DNA from: Rhizobium sp. Root274
GTDB lineage: Bacteria; Pseudomonadota; Alphaproteobacteria; Rhizobiales; Rhizobiaceae
Direction of reading: 5' to 3'
Length of the DNA stretch: 64,000 bases
Assembly (NCBI RefSeq): GCF_001429245.1
Contig: NZ_LMJE01000007.1
Location: forward strand, 1,085,559 to 1,149,558
How positions within the stretch are numbered: position 1 is the stretch's first letter; each line of letters begins with the position of its first letter. Positions 60,282 through 64,000 of this stretch are shown here, in pieces. The translations under genes were made by a program, and so were the position numbers. The notes beneath the pieces were generated by a model. That model did not search any database. It worked only from the letters and a program-made list of their open reading frames with translations, and was not told where the DNA came from.

Positions 60282-61381
60282 TGTTGCATTCCCTGCCTGC
60301 CCCACGCCCGCAGATCGGCCAGCCGATCCTTGAACTTTCGACTCCGCTGCCCCTGATCGACGAGGCAAGGCTGACCTCCAACATCGAGCGCGTGCAGTCC
60401 TACATGGACGACAACGGCATCGCCTTTCGCCCGCACGTCAAGACGCACAAGATCCCATCCGTCGCAGCACAGCAGGTCGCAGCCGGTGCCAGGGGCATAA
60501 ACTGCCAAAAGATCACCGAGGCCGAAGTCTTCGCCGATGCCGGGTTCGAGGACCTGCTGATCACCTTCAACATTCTGGGTGCGGAAAAGCACAGTCGCCT
60601 CGTTGCCCTGAACACGCGCATCTCCGGCCTGAAGGTCGTGGCGGACAGTGAAACGACGGTTCGCGGCCTTTCCTGCGCGTTTTCGCAATCGCGCCCGCTC
60701 AGCGTTCTTGTCGAATGTGACACGGGCGGCGGCCGCTGCGGCGTGCAGACGCCGGAAGCGGCGATCGCACTTGCGGAGACAATCGCGGCTGCCCCCGGAC
60801 TCACCTTCGGCGGCATCCTCACATACCCCAAGGCGAACACCGAAGAGGACGTTGAAGCCTTCTTTGCCGCCGTCATCGCGGGCCTTTCGGCCCGCGGCAT
60901 CCCCTGCCCCATCGTCTCGAACGGCGGCACGCCGAGCCTGTTTTCCGCCCACAAGGTCCCCTCTGCGACCGAACACCGGGCGGGCACCTATGTCTATAAC
61001 GACCGCGCCATGGCACGTTCCGGCCATTGCAGCCTGGATGACTGCGCCATGCACATCCTCGCCACCGTCGTGTCGCGGCCGACCCCGGACAGGGCCATTC
61101 TCGATGCCGGCTCCAAGGCACTGACCTCCGACCTCCTCGGCTTTTCCGATTACGGCATGATCGTGGAATATCCCGAAGCGGTCATCACCGGGCTCTCGGA
61201 AGAGCATGGCACGGTCGACCTGTCCAAGGTGACCGGCCGCCGGCCCGAAATCGGAGACAAGGTCCGCATCATCCCGAACCACACCTGCGTCGTCTCCAAC
61301 CTCTTTGACATCATGACCTTCCACCGCGACGGGATCGTCACCCGCGTGGAAGAGGTCGCAGCCCGCGGGCTGGTCTGGTAG
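60281..61381 (+). CDS. PLP-dependent D-amino-acid aldolase/dehydratase, DSD1 (D-threonine aldolase) family
   Basis: 366 residues, alanine-racemase-like barrel. Schiff-base lysine Lys54 in RPHVKTHKIP, PLP-phosphate region VSNGGTPSLF, and the C-terminal metal site PNHTCVVSNLFD (His and Cys). Members split D-threonine or D-3-hydroxy-aspartate or dehydrate D-serine. The exact substrate is unknown. Translationally coupled to the M81 gene. Confidence 0.88.
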   Translation: MLHSLPAPRPQIGQPILELSTPLPLIDEARLTSNIERVQSYMDDNGIAFRPHVKTHKIPSVAAQQVAAGARGINCQKITEAEVFADAGFEDLLITFNILGAEKHSRLVALNTRISGLKVVADSETTVRGLSCAFSQSRPLSVLVECDTGGGRCGVQTPEAAIALAETIAAAPGLTFGGILTYPKANTEEDVEAFFAAVIAGLSARGIPCPIVSNGGTPSLFSAHKVPSATEHRAGTYVYNDRAMARSGHCSLDDCAMHILATVVSRPTPDRAILDAGSKALTSDLLGFSDYGMIVEYPEAVITGLSEEHGTVDLSKVTGRRPEIGDKVRIIPNHTCVVSNLFDIMTFHRDGIVTRVEEVAARGLVW

Positions 61382-61473
61382 TCAGTTCGAGGCAAAAATC
61401 TCCTGCGGCGGAGCCGTCAGGCGCACTGTGCAGGTTCTCTAGCCAAGGAATCTGCAACCGTCACGTCGACGCT

Positions 61474-61501
61474 TTGAAACAGTCAGGAAGTCAACTAGAA
61501 T
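61474..61501 (+). promoter_or_regulatory. Sigma-70-type promoter for vapBC
   Basis: TTGAAA (61474-61479), 16-nt spacer, TAGAAT (61496-61501), 40 nt before the vapB ATG. The gap 61382-61541 is less GC-rich than its neighbours. No clear autoregulatory palindrome was found. Confidence 0.5.
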
Positions 61502-61541
61502 GGTAGAACTCTCGCCACCTTGGTAAATGGAGTGATGCACC

Positions 61542-61790
61542 ATGAATCTCAACATAAAGGATCCTGAAGCGCATCGCCTTGCCCAGGCGATCGCCACAGC
61601 CACCGGGCAGAGCATGAGCCGTGTTGTCACCGATGCTCTGCGCGAGCGCTACGCGCAAATTGAGAAGCAGAAAGGCAAGGCTTCGATCGACGAACTGTTG
61701 ACGATCGCGAACCGCGCCGCAGCGCACCTCAAGCAGCCTTACGCCGATCACGCCGACCTGCTCTATGACGCAGACGGCTTGCCGAAATGA
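61542..61790 (+). CDS. vapB: Antitoxin VapB
   Basis: 82 residues of the PSK-type VapB family: MNLNIKDPEAHRLAQAIATA forms the DNA-binding N-terminus and TGQSMSRVVTDALRERYAQI continues it. The C-terminal tail should wrap the toxin. GGAG precedes the ATG. The stop overlaps vapC as ATGA, the usual coupling. Confidence 0.92.
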   Translation: MNLNIKDPEAHRLAQAIATATGQSMSRVVTDALRERYAQIEKQKGKASIDELLTIANRAAAHLKQPYADHADLLYDADGLPK

Positions 61791-62176
61791 TCGTCGACAC
61801 ATCGGCCATGGTAGCAATCTTCTATGGCGAACCGGAGGCTGCCGACTTCACGCAACGGATCCACAGCGCGGCAATAACGCGGATGAGCGTGGCAAACTAT
61901 CTCGAACTATCTATGGTGATCGAAAAGCAGCTCGGGCCCGAGGGGACGAGGCAGGCCGAGACCTTCATCCGCCGTTCAGCAATCATCATCGAGCCCGTGA
62001 CCATCGAGCAGGGCAATCTGGCCCGGCAGGCATTTCTAGATTTCGGCAAAGGCCGGCACAAAGCCGGCTTGAACTTTGGCGACTGCTTTGCCTACGCTCT
62101 TCCCAAGGATCTGGACGAACCGCTGCTGTTCAAGGGTAACGATTTCGCGGCGACGGACATTCGCTCGGCAGCATAG
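61787..62176 (+). CDS. vapC: PIN-domain toxin ribonuclease VapC
   Basis: 129 residues. Acidic active-site residues are in place: Asp4 (MIVDTSA), Glu40 (NYLELSMVIE), Asp99 (GLNFGDCFAYAL) and Asp119 (KGNDFAATD). All appear intact, so the toxin is probably active and held by VapB. The operon sits between the aldolase and GFA genes, the only mobile-type element seen. Confidence 0.92.
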   Translation: MIVDTSAMVAIFYGEPEAADFTQRIHSAAITRMSVANYLELSMVIEKQLGPEGTRQAETFIRRSAIIIEPVTIEQGNLARQAFLDFGKGRHKAGLNFGDCFAYALPKDLDEPLLFKGNDFAATDIRSAA

Positions 62177-62219
62177 TGCTCCCACAGCGAGATCGTTTGT
62201 CTCAATATGGGAGGCGATC

Positions 62220-62654
62220 ATGACGGAGCACAAGCAGTTGCAGGGATTGCGGCGGCTGCGCGGCGGCTGCATGTGCGGGGCCGTCACCTACTCGGTGGCA
62301 GACCGGTTCCTCTACGCGCTCAACTGCCACTGCTCGAAATGCCGCAGAACGACCGGCGCAGCCTTCAAGCCGATTGCCGGGGTGACGGTCGAGGATTTCG
62401 AGGTGTCGGAGGGGGAGGAAAACCTCTTCCGGCATGGCGATTCCGACGGCATCCATGACATGCACTGCCGGACCTGCGGCTCGCTCGTCTATTCCTGGAT
62501 CGCCGAAAACGGCACCGTGAAGGTCCGTGTTCCCATGGGCACCTTGATCGACGCGCCGTCGATGAAGCCATCCATGCACATCTTCGTCGGCTCCAAGGCG
62601 CCCTGGTACGATATCCTCGACAACCTGCCGCAATTCGACGGTTTTCCGGATTAA
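62220..62654 (+). CDS. GFA-family (glutathione-dependent formaldehyde-activating-like) protein
   Basis: 144 residues. Zinc ligands Cys17 and Cys19 (GGCMCG), Cys36, Cys38, Cys41 (LNCHCSKC) and Cys83, Cys86 (HCRTCGS) match the GFA/CENP-V fold. Real activity of most members is unknown. GGGAGG precedes the ATG at 62220. Longer frames overlap vapC. Confidence 0.88.
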   Translation: MTEHKQLQGLRRLRGGCMCGAVTYSVADRFLYALNCHCSKCRRTTGAAFKPIAGVTVEDFEVSEGEENLFRHGDSDGIHDMHCRTCGSLVYSWIAENGTVKVRVPMGTLIDAPSMKPSMHIFVGSKAPWYDILDNLPQFDGFPD

Positions 62655-62675
62655 CGCCCGCAATCATCTGCCCAC

Positions 62676-62701
62676 GAAAAAGGTCCGCCCGAAGGCGGAC
62701 C
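62676..62701 (-). terminator. Terminator after the right-edge ABC ATPase gene
   Basis: GGTCCGCC / GGCGGACC with a CGAA loop (62682-62701). The A-run at 62676-62681 becomes a T-run on the minus strand. Confidence 0.8.
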
Positions 62702-62727
62702 AGGTTTGGCCTTGGCCGGGAGGAGAC

Positions 62728-63858
<1,131 letters not shown>

Positions 63859-63903
63859 GACTTCTGTCCCCGTGTGCCGATCTGTCAACGCGACCGGCTG
63901 ATC

Positions 63904-63941
63904 ATTTCAGTTGAAATCCGCGGGCCGAAACCGGCCCGCGG
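63904..63941 (-). promoter_or_regulatory. Double hairpin between binding-protein and ATPase genes
   Basis: ATTTCA-GT-TGAAAT (63904-63917) is followed at once by CCGCGGGCC / GGCCCGCGG (63918-63941, 6-nt loop). It stands right after the stop of the upstream gene, as RNA-stabilising hairpins do in ABC operons. Confidence 0.55.
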
Positions 63942-63959
63942 AGCCTCGGTATCCCGAGA

Positions 63960-64000
63960 TTATTTGTACTGCTCGAGTTCGCCGGCAGCCTTCTTCAGAG
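63960..64000 (-). CDS. C-terminus of an upstream gene, probably a sugar-binding protein (partial)
   Basis: Only the last 12 complete codons are inside the window: LKKAAGELEQYK and stop TAA at 63960-63962. The lysine-rich helical end and the position before the ATPase suggest a periplasmic binding protein. This is weak evidence. Confidence 0.45.
   Translation of the reverse strand, partial: LKKAAGELEQYK

Overview
The window is about 64 kb of GC-rich, gene-dense DNA from a heterotrophic alphaproteobacterium. It most likely belongs to Rhizobiaceae (Rhizobium / Agrobacterium / Ensifer relatives). That inference rests on three rhizobial arrangements: the iolR-iolC-iolD-iolE block with a fused IolC, a thuEFGKAB-type trehalose operon, and pcaDCHGB divergent from pcaQ. 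Usg, DUF982 and DUF922 proteins point the same way. Species cannot be told from this. No rRNA, tRNA, CRISPR array, insertion sequence or prophage was recognised. The only accessory-looking element is a small vapBC pair near 61.5-62.2 kb.

Left part (1-16.2 kb), polyol and sugar use. myo-Inositol catabolism comes first: iolE, iolD and iolC on the minus strand, then the repressor iolR, and divergent idhA. An iolB gene may lie beyond the left edge. Next is the trehalose/disaccharide system: ABC transporter thuE-F-G-K plus the keto-sugar enzymes thuA and thuB. It diverges from a LacI-type regulator that is translationally coupled to a PfkB kinase, followed by a DUF982 protein and a cysteine hydrolase.

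Middle (16.2-39.6 kb). treY (trehalose synthesis from glucan) and usg precede groES-groEL, which carries a degenerate CIRCE operator. Then come an EAL protein, a tctABC tricarboxylate transporter with its divergent two-component system and an extra periplasmic binding protein, and a large chemoreceptor. dabB-dabA (inorganic carbon uptake) diverge from a LysR regulator whose start codon abuts a 17-bp palindrome. A small oxidative-stress-like group follows: a renalase-like flavoprotein, DUF3429, an ECF sigma factor and a zinc anti-sigma factor.

Protocatechuate block (39.6-47.8 kb). pcaD-C-H-G-B on the minus strand are paired with divergent pcaQ. The IclR regulator pcaR is divergent from pcaI-J-F. 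Together these give the full beta-ketoadipate path from protocatechuate to succinyl-CoA and acetyl-CoA.

Right part (47.8-64 kb). A DUF922 protein and a GGDEF-EAL protein precede an unusual cluster with two divergent arms. The minus arm is RidA - RpiR regulator - SDR - GH20 hexosaminidase - M81 (MlrC-like) - MFS - CutC-like. The plus arm is NTF2-like - second M81 - PLP D-amino-acid aldolase. This cluster is the best candidate for an undescribed pathway. After it come vapBC, a GFA-family protein and the ATPase of another sugar ABC transporter; the gene before that ATPase runs off the right edge.
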